From Ruminococcus sp. NK3A76 (GTDB taxonomy: Bacteria > Bacillota > Clostridia > Oscillospirales > Ruminococcaceae), in NCBI RefSeq assembly GCF_000686125.1, contig NZ_JMMA01000002.1, positions 3,100,001 to 3,164,000 of the forward strand: DNA of 64,000 nt, written 5' to 3'. The position numbers and the translations under genes are program-made. Positions 53,931 to 63,312 of this stretch are shown in pieces. Below the pieces are notes generated by a model that saw nothing but the letters and a program-made list of their open reading frames with translations, had not been told where the DNA came from and did not search any database. Position 1 is the stretch's first letter. Each line of letters starts with the position of its first letter.

Positions 53931-55673
53931 TCAGGGGGTATAGAACAGCTGCTCCCAGTAGGTGAAATCATCGCCGTTATCGTCGGTATAGGAATAGCAG
54001 CCTATAGCCATATACTTATAGTCGGGGTTTAGCATATTGTCAAGGTGCCTCGGCGAGTTCTTCCAGTTATCAAATGCTTCGGCAACGGTATAGGTCTTAT
54101 TCATGCCGTAGGTGATATTCTCGGCTATTGCGTGGTAGCTAAGGCCGACCTCGGCAAAGACTGTCTTATACTTATCGCCGCTGGGGCGGTCATGCTTAAA
54201 GAGCTTGCCGAGCTCCTTTGCCCTGATAGTCGCTGCGTTATCGAGGACTTCATAGCCTTCGAGGGGGGCAACGCCGTATTCCTTACGCAGAGCGTTTATA
54301 AGGGTGAGCATCTCCTTGGTATATTTATTGATATTGCCTTTCTTTATCTCGGGGGCTTTAGTGGTGATTATCAGTGAATTCGGGTCATCAGAGAAGTCAG
54401 ACTTGGGAGCGTAGAGAGTATAGCCGTTGACGACGAGGCGGTAATAGCCGTTGCTCGTTTCACCTGTACAGGCGGCGTTATAATACTTCTCATAGCTGCC
54501 ACGGTTTGCTGAGGTGAGGTCAGGCTGCTCATAGAGGATACCTGCCTTTACAGCGTAGATAGTCTTACTGTATTCCTTGACGGTAAATCTCGGCAGGGTG
54601 GTGGTGGCGACTGTGACGACAGGGCGCTGGGCGGTAGTTGTTACCGGGGCCTGGGTCTGAGCCTGAGTCTGCGGAGGCAGAGTCTCTGCTGCTGTAGTCG
54701 TGGTAGCAGTGGTAGTCTTTTTCTTAGTCTTCTTTTTGGTGGTGGTAGTAGTTTTCTTAGTTGTAGTAGTGGTTTTCTTTGTGGTCGTGGTCGTTTCTGT
54801 TGACTCAGGGTCCTGCTTATCGGTGCCGCTGTCGGGAGTTTCGACAGGGATACCCTTTTGTTCGAGGGTATTATTAAGCACGCTTGTGAGGATAATGAGC
54901 TTATTCATATTAAGCTCGGGGCCTGAGCCCTGAGAGGGGGGCTGGGTATTGACTGCGACTGTCATTTCCTCGAGCTGGGCGGCGACGGCCTGGAGCTTTT
55001 CCTTGACATCGTCGTCGCTATAGCTGCTGATATAGCCGGAGTAGCCGTCTATCTCAAGATAGGTGGAGTTTACTTCCGAAACGAGCTCCTCGGGGGAGGA
55101 GAAGTCCGAGCCTTCGAGTGTGCCGCCGTTTACGAGCTCATCTATCAGCTTGAAGTTATTTGTATCCTTTTCAAAGAGCTGCACGAGCTCGCCGACCGAC
55201 TGCTCCTTGGGGACTTCGGTGTTTCTGCGGAGAACGCCGAGAGGCGTATGGATATCGCCGTAGGTATCGTATATTATCTGCTGCCCCTGGATAGTGAAAT
55301 TAGTCACGACTGCGCCGTATTCATCGGTGAAGGTGAGCTTGCCGTCTTCGACTGTGGCTGTGAGCACTCTGCCGGTATCGTCAGCAAAGGAATAGCTATC
55401 GACTGTACGGTCGCCTGAACGGAGGACATAGCCGTTATTCTCGGCGGACACCGACACGCCGGCAGAGCCGTTATACGGGGGCAGGGAGATACTTTCAAGC
55501 TCGTTTATATGGTTGACGACTGCCTCGGGGACATAGGTATCGTTTGTACCCTCGAAGACCATGCCCGACTGTTTATCGAGGTTATGTGTTATATCAGGCA
55601 TATAGTTCCCGGAAACGCCCACTGCTGCAAAGCAGGCAGCAAGAGCTACCGTGAAAAACTGTTTACTCTGCAT
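53931..55673 (-). CDS. Secreted CAP-domain protein with Thr/Lys-rich linker
   Basis: The 580-residue protein has a signal-like start (MQSKQFFTVALAACFAAVGVSG) and an N-terminal region of unknown fold (about 30-270). A long Thr/Lys-rich linker follows (about 288-345, TTTTTKKTTTTT). Next is a small SH3-like domain (about 355-430) and a C-terminal CAP (SCP/PR1) domain (about 445-580), with RAKELGKLFKHDRPSGD, AENITYG and NSPRHLDNMLNPDYKYMAIGCY. CAP proteins occur widely outside cells; their enzyme activity is not settled. A consensus promoter lies at 55749-55777. The linker style matches the YGPP protein at 42488. Confidence 0.88.
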   Translation of the reverse strand: MQSKQFFTVALAACFAAVGVSGNYMPDITHNLDKQSGMVFEGTNDTYVPEAVVNHINELESISLPPYNGSAGVSVSAENNGYVLRSGDRTVDSYSFADDTGRVLTATVEDGKLTFTDEYGAVVTNFTIQGQQIIYDTYGDIHTPLGVLRRNTEVPKEQSVGELVQLFEKDTNNFKLIDELVNGGTLEGSDFSSPEELVSEVNSTYLEIDGYSGYISSYSDDDVKEKLQAVAAQLEEMTVAVNTQPPSQGSGPELNMNKLIILTSVLNNTLEQKGIPVETPDSGTDKQDPESTETTTTTKKTTTTTKKTTTTTKKKTKKKTTTATTTTAAETLPPQTQAQTQAPVTTTAQRPVVTVATTTLPRFTVKEYSKTIYAVKAGILYEQPDLTSANRGSYEKYYNAACTGETSNGYYRLVVNGYTLYAPKSDFSDDPNSLIITTKAPEIKKGNINKYTKEMLTLINALRKEYGVAPLEGYEVLDNAATIRAKELGKLFKHDRPSGDKYKTVFAEVGLSYHAIAENITYGMNKTYTVAEAFDNWKNSPRHLDNMLNPDYKYMAIGCYSYTDDNGDDFTYWEQLFYTP

Positions 55674-55748
55674 AACAACACCACCTTTGACGTTTTAATA
55701 TTATAATATAGTATACTTTCAAAAGAGTATAGTGACCTATGATAGTCT

Positions 55749-55777
55749 ATTATACCACAGAATATGGTAAAGGTCAA
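55749..55777 (-). promoter_or_regulatory. Minus-strand promoter of the CAP-domain gene
   Basis: On the minus strand TTGACC (55777-55772) and TATAAT (55754-55749) are 17 bp apart. The 621-bp gap 55674-56294 otherwise holds AT-rich sequence and the MITE at 56047. Confidence 0.82.
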
Positions 55778-56046
55778 CACAAAACGCTCTTTTCATAGTT
55801 AAAGAATTGTGAAAGAAGTCAAATGTTTTAAGAAATGCTTTGCAAGGGAGAGGGGAGGGGGAGCTGCATTGCACAGGTATCATATATTTCGCAGTATGAA
55901 CGATGTTCATTCGTTATTTTTCACAAAATTTTTAATTAAATTGCGAAAGCAAGCTGTTTCGGGTGCTTTTTAATGCTCTGAGCTTGAAAAGGGTCTTGAA
56001 ATTATTAAAAGTGTGTGGTATAATATCCTTTGATTGGTGTAATATT

Positions 56047-56226
56047 TTAAGGCAACACCGCACAAAGACCGCCTGAAGGCTTTGTACGCAACTTACTTGC
56101 ATCTTTTCCGTCATATTACACATTTTTTCCTTGAAATACGGTAGTATTCCTTCGGAAAATCTGTGCAATCTGACGAAAAAGCTGACTGCGCAATTTGCGC
56201 ACAATCTTCGTGCGGTGTTGCCTTAA
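56047..56226. mobile_element. Family C MITE, copy 3 (180 bp)
   Basis: Perfect 17-bp terminal inverted repeats with TTAA at both ends. It is the reverse complement of the 40610-40789 copy with one base different as read (CTTACTTGC for CTTGCTTGC). It is inserted about 70 bp upstream of the ABC operon, where it may alter expression. Confidence 0.93.
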
Positions 56227-56294
56227 TTACAGAAACAGATATCCAGAATAAAAATGCTGCACCGGTCAGACCTATTACAGAAAGGAAGAGACAC

Positions 56295-57218
56295 ATGAAA
56301 ACTAAAAAGCTGAACCGTGGCCTTGTGCTCGGCGGCGCACTTCTTGTGGGGCTTGCAGGCTTTGTGACCTTTGATTACTTCAATTTCAAAAGCAACAAGG
56401 ATGAGATAAAGACCACTGTCGAAGAATACTTTGACAAATGCGCCAGAGCAAGCGTTTCCGAGGACGGCGATTGCAGGGAGGCGTTAGAGAAGGTCATAAC
56501 CGACAGCTGGGGCTACAACAGCTTCTACAGCAAGTCGTATCTGTCAAGCTACACCACGGCTGAGGACATCACATCCGGCATAGACCGATACACAGATGAT
56601 GAATACAAGCAGGGGCATCTGACCGACTGCACGGCTATAGTATCTGACCTTAAGGTATCAAAGGCAGGCCCTAATCTTGCACAGGCAGATCTTGATCTCA
56701 CAATAAGATTCAAGGGTATCGGCCAGGCACATATGCTGGGTTACGACGATGCATACAACACCATATTTGACAGCTACAATTACACAGATCACAATGTCGA
56801 GATACCCACGACCTCGAAGGTATTTGACGGGCTTGAATACGAGGGCACTATGGATTACGAGGGAACGGTGAGCGTTTACCTTGAATACGAGGGCGGCGAA
56901 TGGAAGATAGTCGGCGTTGACGGATTTTGCAATTATATACTTGATCTTTGTGACAAGGACGGCGAAGAGATAGATCTTACAGAATATGCAAACGGCAGCA
57001 GCGGCAAGAGCGAAGACGGCAAGGACAGTAAGGGAAGTGAAGCAGGCTTCAAGATAAAGATGCCTGACGGAACTCTGACAGACATACCCGAAAATGCGAG
57101 CATAGCCGATCTTAACGATCTGCCGGAGGGTGCTGAGATAATCCGTGTCGGCGGTGCAAAGGGCGCTGACGGCAAGGCTGATGAGAGCAGCCCGGAAAAG
57201 TCAGGGGGTGAGGGTTAA
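56295..57218 (+). CDS. Membrane-anchored extracellular protein, first gene of an ABC operon
   Basis: The 307-residue protein begins with a hydrophobic anchor (LVLGGALLVGLAGFVTF) and a soluble domain (about 35-220). A Ser/Gly/Lys-rich region (about 235-255) and a C-terminal part with LTDIPENASIADLNDLPEGAEIIRV follow. No family is recognised. The frame could extend upstream into the MITE, but AAAGGAAG precedes ATG 56295, which is the natural start. The stop overlaps the ABC ATPase start by one base (TAATG), so the three genes are coupled. Confidence 0.75.
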   Translation: MKTKKLNRGLVLGGALLVGLAGFVTFDYFNFKSNKDEIKTTVEEYFDKCARASVSEDGDCREALEKVITDSWGYNSFYSKSYLSSYTTAEDITSGIDRYTDDEYKQGHLTDCTAIVSDLKVSKAGPNLAQADLDLTIRFKGIGQAHMLGYDDAYNTIFDSYNYTDHNVEIPTTSKVFDGLEYEGTMDYEGTVSVYLEYEGGEWKIVGVDGFCNYILDLCDKDGEEIDLTEYANGSSGKSEDGKDSKGSEAGFKIKMPDGTLTDIPENASIADLNDLPEGAEIIRVGGAKGADGKADESSPEKSGGEG

Positions 57219-58162
57219 TGGCTGAAACAGTACTTAAGATAGAGAAGCTCAACAAGACCCTCGGAAAGAGGCACATTCTTCACGACATATCGTTTGAGGC
57301 GTATGCAGGCGAGGTATTCGGCTTCTTAGGGCCTAACGGTGCAGGCAAGACGACGACGATAAAGTGTGCGGTGGGTCTTATCTCGACAGACGACGGCGTT
57401 ATAGAGATATGCGGCCACAATGTAAACAAGGAATTTGAGGCTGCTATGGCAAACGTCGGCGGTATAGTTGAGAACCCCGAGATGTACAAATACCTCACGG
57501 CAAGGCAGAACTTAGAGCAGTATGCAAGAATGAGGGACGGCGTGACTGCCGAGAGGATAGACAAGGTGGTAGAGCTTGTAGGGCTTACCAACAGAATGAA
57601 CGAGAAGATAATGAAATACTCGCTCGGTATGAGGCAGAGGATAGGTGTGGCGCAGGCGCTTTTACATAACCCCAGGCTGCTTATACTTGACGAGCCGACC
57701 AACGGTCTTGACCCGGCAGGCATAAAGGAGCTGCGTGACATACTCAAAAAGCTAGCACACGAGGAGGGCGTATGCGTTATCGTATCGTCGCACCTTATGA
57801 GCGAGATGGAGCTGATGTGCGACAGGGTAGGCATCATAGCAAACGGGCATATGCTGGGCGTATACACTCTTGAGGAGATGATAAGCTCATCGAACGGCTC
57901 GACTACTGACTATCTCATAAAGTGCTCTGACGTGAACAGGGCTTACGAGATAGTTGACATTGAGGGCATTGAGAAGAAGATAGTAAACGAGGAGCTTGAA
58001 GTTATAGTTCCCAACGAAAATGCACATGACATAATATCGGCCATCAACAAGCAGATAGTGATGAATGACATCGGGCTCTTTGAAGTTACCATGAGAGAGA
58101 AGAAGAAGCTCGAAGAAGTATTCATTGAGATGACAAACAACGGAGGTGGTCAGATTGAGTAA
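57218..58162 (+). CDS. ABC transporter ATP-binding protein
   Basis: The 314-residue ATPase has Walker A GPNGAGKTTTIK (about 39-50), the signature YSLGMRQRIGVAQAL, Walker B LLILDEPTNGLDP and an H-loop in VSSHLMSEME. The 80-residue C-terminal extension is usual for ABC-2 exporters related to BcrA or lantibiotic immunity ATPases. With the permease it would export or detoxify an unknown substrate. No resistance specificity is claimed. Confidence 0.93.
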   Translation: MAETVLKIEKLNKTLGKRHILHDISFEAYAGEVFGFLGPNGAGKTTTIKCAVGLISTDDGVIEICGHNVNKEFEAAMANVGGIVENPEMYKYLTARQNLEQYARMRDGVTAERIDKVVELVGLTNRMNEKIMKYSLGMRQRIGVAQALLHNPRLLILDEPTNGLDPAGIKELRDILKKLAHEEGVCVIVSSHLMSEMELMCDRVGIIANGHMLGVYTLEEMISSSNGSTTDYLIKCSDVNRAYEIVDIEGIEKKIVNEELEVIVPNENAHDIISAINKQIVMNDIGLFEVTMREKKKLEEVFIEMTNNGGGQIE

Positions 58163-59555
58163 GTTTATGGGGCTTTTGAAAAACGAATACATAAAGCAGC
58201 TCAAAAAGAAATCCACCCTGTTCATCTTTGTGCTTGTGGCTGTATTTGCGTTCGGTCTGGCAGGGCTTGTAAAGCTGACTTTGCTGATCGACGGCGATCT
58301 GGACGAGACAAAGAGCAGATTCACAAGCTACAATTACACTGATGAGATAGAGGCGGCAAAGGAAAACAAAAACGACAAGCACCTTGAATACCTGACATAT
58401 CTACAGGACAACAAGATAAACATCACCAACTGGAAGGTAGAGCTTGCACAGGTGAAGTTTGACGAGGAATTATACAGCAAGACTTCACTTGCGTACAGGG
58501 CTTCGGAGGGGTATGACGGCGACATAAAGACGCTTTACGGCGGATTTATAGAGAACAACGACTGGAAGGGCTATTACGAATTCTTAAAGACAAGGATAGA
58601 CAATGAAGACCTTATCTGGGCGATAGACTACCGTCTTGACAAGGATATAGCGCCTGAGGAGAACTCCTATGCAGACGATGCTGACTGGCGCAACTCTGTA
58701 CTTGACACATATGTTGAGTGCATGATGCAGAAGGAGGCGTCATTCTCCGACCAGCAGAAGCAGGCATACGAAGACGAGGCGCTGACTGCAAAATACAGGC
58801 TTGAAAACGACATAACGGTAAACATTGCAGGCTCGTCGCTTACAGAAATGGTGAGCGAGGACGGCGGAGCGCAGTACGAGACAGGCGGCATTGAGAAGCA
58901 GACATTATGGAACTCGTTTACATCGAGCACGAGTGTGGTATCATTTATCGGAATGCTGATAATAGTTATCGCTGGCGGCATAATCGCTTCCGAGTTCTCA
59001 AACGGCACGATAAAGTTCTTACTCATAAACCCGAGGACGAGGGGCAAGATACTGATATCGAAATATGTGACCGTTATCTCGATAGGCTACATCATGATGA
59101 TACTCTGCTACATATTCTCGCTGATATCGTCTATCATATTCTTCGGCACATCGGACATGGGTGCTATGTACATAAAGACCTCGGCCGGCGTTACAAAGGC
59201 TGTTTCGGGCTTTACATACATATTCGAGCAGTATATGCTTTCAAGTGTATACGTTGTAGTAATGGCGACATTTGCATTTGCGATATCCTCTGTTGTAAAG
59301 AGCTCATCGCTGGCGATAGGTCTTGGCATATTTGCCATGAGCATGGGCGAGAATGCCGTACAGATACTCAAAATGGCGTTCAATGTTGATGCCGGCAGAT
59401 ACACGATATTTGCAAACTCAAATCTCCAGACGATAGCTCAGGGGCAGACACTTTTCCCCGGGCAGACGCTCGGCTTTGCGATAGCTGTTATAGTTATCCA
59501 CATGGCAGTATTCCTACTCACTGCGTGGGACGGATTTGTAAGGAGAGATGTATAA
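58155..59555 (+). CDS. ABC-2 type transporter permease
   Basis: The protein of about 466 residues has one membrane segment near the start (STLFIFVLVAVFAFGLAGLVKL) and a large extracellular domain (about 55-245). Five more membrane segments lie at the C-terminus (VVSFIGMLIIVIAGGIIASEF, SIGYIMMILCYIFSLISSIIFF and others). The TTG at 58155 follows GGAGGTGG at normal spacing and is preferred over a GTG within that site. It overlaps the ATPase gene. The stop is followed by a strong terminator. Confidence 0.88.
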   Translation: MSKFMGLLKNEYIKQLKKKSTLFIFVLVAVFAFGLAGLVKLTLLIDGDLDETKSRFTSYNYTDEIEAAKENKNDKHLEYLTYLQDNKINITNWKVELAQVKFDEELYSKTSLAYRASEGYDGDIKTLYGGFIENNDWKGYYEFLKTRIDNEDLIWAIDYRLDKDIAPEENSYADDADWRNSVLDTYVECMMQKEASFSDQQKQAYEDEALTAKYRLENDITVNIAGSSLTEMVSEDGGAQYETGGIEKQTLWNSFTSSTSVVSFIGMLIIVIAGGIIASEFSNGTIKFLLINPRTRGKILISKYVTVISIGYIMMILCYIFSLISSIIFFGTSDMGAMYIKTSAGVTKAVSGFTYIFEQYMLSSVYVVVMATFAFAISSVVKSSSLAIGLGIFAMSMGENAVQILKMAFNVDAGRYTIFANSNLQTIAQGQTLFPGQTLGFAIAVIVIHMAVFLLTAWDGFVRRDV

Positions 59556-59556
59556 G

Positions 59557-59586
59557 GAAAGCCCGCAGGAGACTGCGGGCTTTCTT
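59557..59586 (+). terminator. Terminator of the ABC operon
   Basis: A 12-bp perfect stem (GAAAGCCCGCAG with CTGCGGGCTTTC) with a 4-base loop begins 1 bp after the permease stop and runs into TTTCTT. Confidence 0.95.
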
Positions 59587-60014
59587 AATGCATAATGCAT
59601 AATGAAGGTGCGCCTGACGGCGATGTTATGGCCATTCGGCCTGTCGGTCGGACGGTTTCGGCTAAACCGTAGGACTTGCGCCCTGAAAGGGGCTGTCTTC
59701 GTCTTCTTCGTCCTCAACTCAGCGTGTGGGGGTGAACCCGAAGGGGGTGGCGTAGGCGCAGCCGGAGCAGGGGGGCGACCGGAAAGCCCCCCTACCGTAG
59801 CGTAATGATAGCGAGAAACTACCCTTTTAGCTAAATAGTGAGGGCAGCTTACCTTCAAGGGAACGCTCTCGTCCTCAGGGGGTACACGAGGGGCTTTCCG
59901 GTCGCCCCTCGACCCTTCGGTTCGCCGCCTTCGGCGGCTCTGCCCGAATGGGCATATCGTCCTGCGTGAGCAGGACACCTTCATTATGCATTATGCATTA
60001 TGCATTATGCATTG
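59585..60014. repeat. Family B dispersed element, copy 2, flanked by GCATAAT repeats
   Basis: The 494-bp gap between the ABC operon and the ECF gene has no gene. GCATAAT repeats occur at 59585-59602 and 59982-60014 with the family B core between. The core has CGAAGGGGGTGGCG, GGGGGGCGACCGGAAAGCCCCCC, GCGAGAAACTACCCTT, CCTTCAAGGGAACGCTCTCG and GGGGGTACACGAGGGGCT. Its right end repeats the GACCGGAAAG segment inverted (CTTTCCGGTC), so one stem may link the two halves. Confidence 0.82.
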
Positions 60015-60016
60015 AA

Positions 60017-60039
60017 AAAAGCGCCCGGCGGGCGCTTTT
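60017..60039 (-). terminator. Terminator of the ECF component gene
   Basis: AAAAGCGCCC-GGC-GGGCGCTTTT is a perfect 10-bp stem and loop. It serves the minus-strand gene ending at 60050. Confidence 0.85.
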
Positions 60040-60049
60040 GGGGGTGAGG

Positions 60050-60565
60050 TCATTTTGCTTCTGCTCTGATGTGCTTTGCAGCACCGGATCTGTCGAGTGC
60101 TGTGCCTACAAGGATGAACACGATACTGCTTGCGGCAATCTGAACGGTGTTTGCTGCTGCGTCTGCAAAGCCTGCGGCTATGCTGTTATAGATAACAAGT
60201 CCGCTATAGAGGCCGTAGCCGCCTACGCAGAGGATAAGCGCAGGTATCAGTGCGAACAGGTTTCTCTTAGAAACGATACCGGAGCTCTTGCCGGAGAAAG
60301 CGACTGTCGTGAGAGCCTTGATGATGATAGTTGCAGGCACCCAGATAAAGTAGCCTGAGAGCGCATCGGAAAGGCCTGCGCCTATTGCTGCGGCTGCGGC
60401 TGCGTAGGGTGTCGGAAGTATCGACGCTGCCAGGAACACTGCACTGTCGCCTATATGGACATAGCCCTTGATAGTTGGCACCTGTATGAACGCTGTGAGC
60501 ACATAGATGAGTGCTGCGAACACTGCGGTGAGTGTGATGAGTCTGAGTTTGTTGTCTTGTTTCAT
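60050..60565 (-). CDS. ECF transporter S component family protein
   Basis: The 171-residue protein has five to six membrane segments. VPTIKGYVHIGDSAVFLAASILPTPYAA and GLSDALSGYFIWVPATIIIKALT fit a substrate-specific ECF S component (thiamine/riboflavin type family). It would bind a vitamin and share an ATPase module encoded elsewhere. No riboswitch is evident in the 387-bp upstream gap, so the substrate is unknown. Confidence 0.82.
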   Translation of the reverse strand: MKQDNKLRLITLTAVFAALIYVLTAFIQVPTIKGYVHIGDSAVFLAASILPTPYAAAAAAIGAGLSDALSGYFIWVPATIIIKALTTVAFSGKSSGIVSKRNLFALIPALILCVGGYGLYSGLVIYNSIAAGFADAAANTVQIAASSIVFILVGTALDRSGAAKHIRAEAK

Positions 60566-60885
60566 TTTGACCGTCCCCCTTGTGGTTTTTGTCTGACTAT
60601 ATTCTACACCCGTTTTTTACAAAATGCAAATCGGGCGATGAGGGGCGCTTCGGGGTGGTGTTTAGTATGTGTTGCACTAAGCGGCGGTGCGGCGGTGTGT
60701 TATATATGTATAAAATAAACATACAAATTCACTGGCGATTTTTAACTGGGAATGGACGGCCGGCATTTTGTACAATGGGGGGCTTTACAGGGGCAGGGCG
60801 GCTGTGCATTAGGTAGAAAAGAAATCATTCTATTCCTTGCGGATTAGTAGGTATTGATGGAGCGGCGCCGGGTTTATTAAAATTC
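60566..60885. other. Gap between the ECF component and tatD
   Basis: The region before the tatD promoter contains no gene or repeat I can support. It has scattered AT-rich stretches (for example at about 60700) and no clear terminator. Confidence 0.5.
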
Positions 60886-60914
60886 TTGACAATACCCTGA
60901 TGCTGTGTTATAAT
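60886..60914 (+). promoter_or_regulatory. Consensus promoter of tatD
   Basis: TTGACA at 60886-60891 and TATAAT at 60909-60914 are exact consensus with 17-bp spacing. Confidence 0.9.
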
Positions 60915-60952
60915 ATATATGTATAGCTATTTGGTTAAGGAGATCGTTAAAG

Positions 60953-61726
60953 TTGTTTGACGGGATATTTGATTCGCACTGCCATTATGACGACCACGCC
61001 TTTGACGGCGACAGGCAGGCGGTAATTGAAGGCTTGTTTGCAGGCAGGGTGGAATATCTGATGCACGCAAGCACAGATGAGGCATCAGCGCTCTACGGCA
61101 TAGAGGCTGCAAAAAAATATGAGAATTACTACACATCTATTGGCTTTCACCCGGAAAACAGCGACACCACACCTGATGACTTTATAGCCGTGCTCGAGCG
61201 GCTGCTGCAAATGAGCGGCAAGATAAAGGCGGTGGGTGAGATAGGGCTTGACTACCACTACGAGGGCTATGACAGGGAAAGGCAGATATACATTTTCAAG
61301 CAGCAGGTGCTGTTTGCAAATGAGCACGGGCTGCCTGTTATAGTTCACAGCAGGAATGCCACCGAGGACACCATGGAGATACTTTCAGGGCTCAGGCCGA
61401 GGGGGGTCATGCACTGTTTTTCGGGCTCTGCCGAGACGGCGGCTGAGGTGGTAAAGCTCGGTATGTACATAGGCTTCACGGGTGTGCTTACCTTCAAGAA
61501 CTCAAAGAAAGCAAAGAAAGCCTGCGCACAGGCAGGACTTGACCGGATACTTATCGAGACGGACTGTCCGTACATGGCGCCCGAGCCGTTTCGTGGGCAG
61601 CGCTCTGACAGCTCGATGTGCGAGCAGACGGCGGCTGCGGCGGCGGAGATCTTCGGGGTCGATACGCAGACGGTGATAGAAAAAACTAACGAGAACGCAC
61701 GCATTCTCTTTGGGATAGGAGGATAA
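60953..61726 (+). CDS. tatD: TatD-family metal-dependent hydrolase
   Basis: The 257-residue protein begins FDSHCHYDDH, with metal-binding His9 and His11. It has GEIGLDYHYEG, VIVHSRNA, MHCFSG and LIETDCPYMAPEP, the other metal-site blocks of the TatD DNase family. The likely role is a 3'-5' DNA or RNA exonuclease in repair or quality control. TTG 60953 follows AAGGAGAT. The glycosyltransferase gene starts 5 bp after the stop. Confidence 0.93.
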   Translation: MFDGIFDSHCHYDDHAFDGDRQAVIEGLFAGRVEYLMHASTDEASALYGIEAAKKYENYYTSIGFHPENSDTTPDDFIAVLERLLQMSGKIKAVGEIGLDYHYEGYDRERQIYIFKQQVLFANEHGLPVIVHSRNATEDTMEILSGLRPRGVMHCFSGSAETAAEVVKLGMYIGFTGVLTFKNSKKAKKACAQAGLDRILIETDCPYMAPEPFRGQRSDSSMCEQTAAAAAEIFGVDTQTVIEKTNENARILFGIGG

Positions 61727-61730
61727 AGGC

Positions 61731-62678
61731 GTGGCAAGTGTTTTATACATAGTAGTTCCATGCTACAACGAGGAGGAGATGCTGCCGATAACGGCGCAGG
61801 CGCTTCTCAAAAAGCTCGACTCGCTTATCGCTCTGGGCAGAGTGAGCAAGCAGAGCAGGATAATGTTTGTCGATGACGGCTCGAAGGACAAGACCTGGGA
61901 GATCATCGAGAAGCTGAGTAATGCAGCCCCGGCATTTGTGGGCATAAAGCTCTCACGAAACAGAGGGCATCAGAACGCACTTTTGGCAGGGCTTATGACA
62001 GCCAAGGACAGGTGCGACATAACTGTTTCGATGGACGCTGATCTTCAGGACGATGTCGATGCAGTTGACAGGTTCCTTGATGAGTATGAAAAGGGCGCAC
62101 AGATAGTTTACGGGGTGCGTTCATCAAGAGACAAGGACACGGCGTTCAAGAGAAACACCGCAAGGATGTATTACCGCACGCTTGAACATTTAGGCGTTGA
62201 GATAACCTACGATCACGCAGACTACAGGCTGATGAGCAAAGAGGCGCTCGAAGGGCTTGCAAGGTTCAAAGAGGTAAATCTCTTTTTGCGGGGGCTCGTG
62301 CCTATGGTGGGCTACAAGAGCGCAACAGTCAAATATGTAAGGAACGAACGTGAGAAGGGCGAATCGAAATATCCTCTCAAAAAGATGATATCATTTGCGA
62401 TAGAGGGCATAACCTCGCTCTCGGTAAAGCCGATACGGTTCATAACCTTTCTCGGGATATTCGTTTTTCTTGTCAGCATAATACTGCTGATAAGGTTTTT
62501 CGTCATATGGTGCATGGGAAAGGCGGTCGCCGGCTGGGCAACTATCGTCATATCCATATGGGGCATTGGCGGCTTACAGCTTTTAGCTATAGGCATTATA
62601 GGTGAATACATCGGCAAGATCTACCTTGAAACGAAGCAGCGGCCACGCTACATCATTGAAAAGGATCTTGAACTGTAG
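61731..62678 (+). CDS. GtrB/DPM1-type polyprenyl-phosphate glycosyltransferase
   Basis: The 315-residue GT2 protein has VVPCYNEEEMLPITA, FVDDGSKDKTWEI and DADLQDDVDAVDRFL (the DxD-like motif), then YGVRSSRDKD. Two C-terminal membrane segments (about FITFLGIFVFLVSIILLIRF and GWATIVISIWGIGGLQLLAIGIIG) fit enzymes that load glucose or another sugar on undecaprenyl phosphate. GTG 61731 follows GGAGG. It likely feeds envelope-glycan glycosylation, perhaps with the YfhO protein, but they are far apart. Confidence 0.88.
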   Translation: MASVLYIVVPCYNEEEMLPITAQALLKKLDSLIALGRVSKQSRIMFVDDGSKDKTWEIIEKLSNAAPAFVGIKLSRNRGHQNALLAGLMTAKDRCDITVSMDADLQDDVDAVDRFLDEYEKGAQIVYGVRSSRDKDTAFKRNTARMYYRTLEHLGVEITYDHADYRLMSKEALEGLARFKEVNLFLRGLVPMVGYKSATVKYVRNEREKGESKYPLKKMISFAIEGITSLSVKPIRFITFLGIFVFLVSIILLIRFFVIWCMGKAVAGWATIVISIWGIGGLQLLAIGIIGEYIGKIYLETKQRPRYIIEKDLEL

Positions 62679-62733
62679 TATCACACACAGCACAACACAG
62701 CAACAAAAATTCATTATAAAGGAGATAATCATT

Positions 62734-63249
62734 ATGGCAGATCAGCAGGTAACAAACCCCAAGCTCATTGAAGCAATAGAGAACATGAGAAAGGACTTCA
62801 CACCCGACACACAGAATGCAACTATTAATGCTGCACTCCGTTCGACCTTCTATGTTCCGGCTATCATCGAGAAGAAGAAAGAGATCGTTGCAAACGCTAA
62901 CAACGAGGTAAAGTTCGAGGAGAAGCCCAAGGCACGCTTCCTCCTTATAAGAAAGAAGGACGGCGACAAGGACGAGACATACTTCCCGGCATTCACTGAT
63001 GCTGAGGAGCTTGCCAAGTTCAACTCCAAAGAGCCCTTCCAGAGAGTAAAGATGAAGTTCGGCGACCTTGCTATGCTGGTCGAGCAGGTATCCACCATCA
63101 AGGGCTTTGTAATAAACCCGATGTCACACAATCTTCCCTTTACAAGAAGTATGCTTGAAGGCATCAAGCAGGTGCTCATAAAGAGAAGGAACGAGCAGCA
63201 GGCTGATGCTGCAAAGGCTGAGCCGGCAGCTGAGACTGCTGAGGAATAA
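62734..63249 (+). CDS. SseB-like protein
   Basis: The 171-residue protein has an SseB N-terminal-like domain: LRSTFYVPAII near the start, then RFLLIRKKDGDKDETYFPAFTDAEELAKF and VKMKFGDLAMLVEQVSTIKGFVINP. Its function is unknown. The C-terminal tail is Ala/Glu-rich. GGAGATAATCATT precedes the ATG. A strong terminator follows. Codon use suggests high expression. Confidence 0.85.
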   Translation: MADQQVTNPKLIEAIENMRKDFTPDTQNATINAALRSTFYVPAIIEKKKEIVANANNEVKFEEKPKARFLLIRKKDGDKDETYFPAFTDAEELAKFNSKEPFQRVKMKFGDLAMLVEQVSTIKGFVINPMSHNLPFTRSMLEGIKQVLIKRRNEQQADAAKAEPAAETAEE

Positions 63250-63273
63250 GGCAGAAGCTAATACATAAGTTTT

Positions 63274-63307
63274 GCCCCCGAGTGTTAAAAAGCGCTCGGG
63301 GGCCTTT
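63274..63307 (+). terminator. Terminator after the SseB-like gene
   Basis: GCCCCCGAG and CTCGGGGGC form a 9-bp stem followed by CTTTATA. Confidence 0.88.
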
Positions 63308-63312
63308 ATATT

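Noticed and set aside
56163-56294. Extended N-terminus of the ABC-operon protein reading from inside the MITE
   Set aside because: The in-frame GTG in the MITE lacks a good ribosome-binding site, while AAAGGAAG precedes the normal ATG at 56295.
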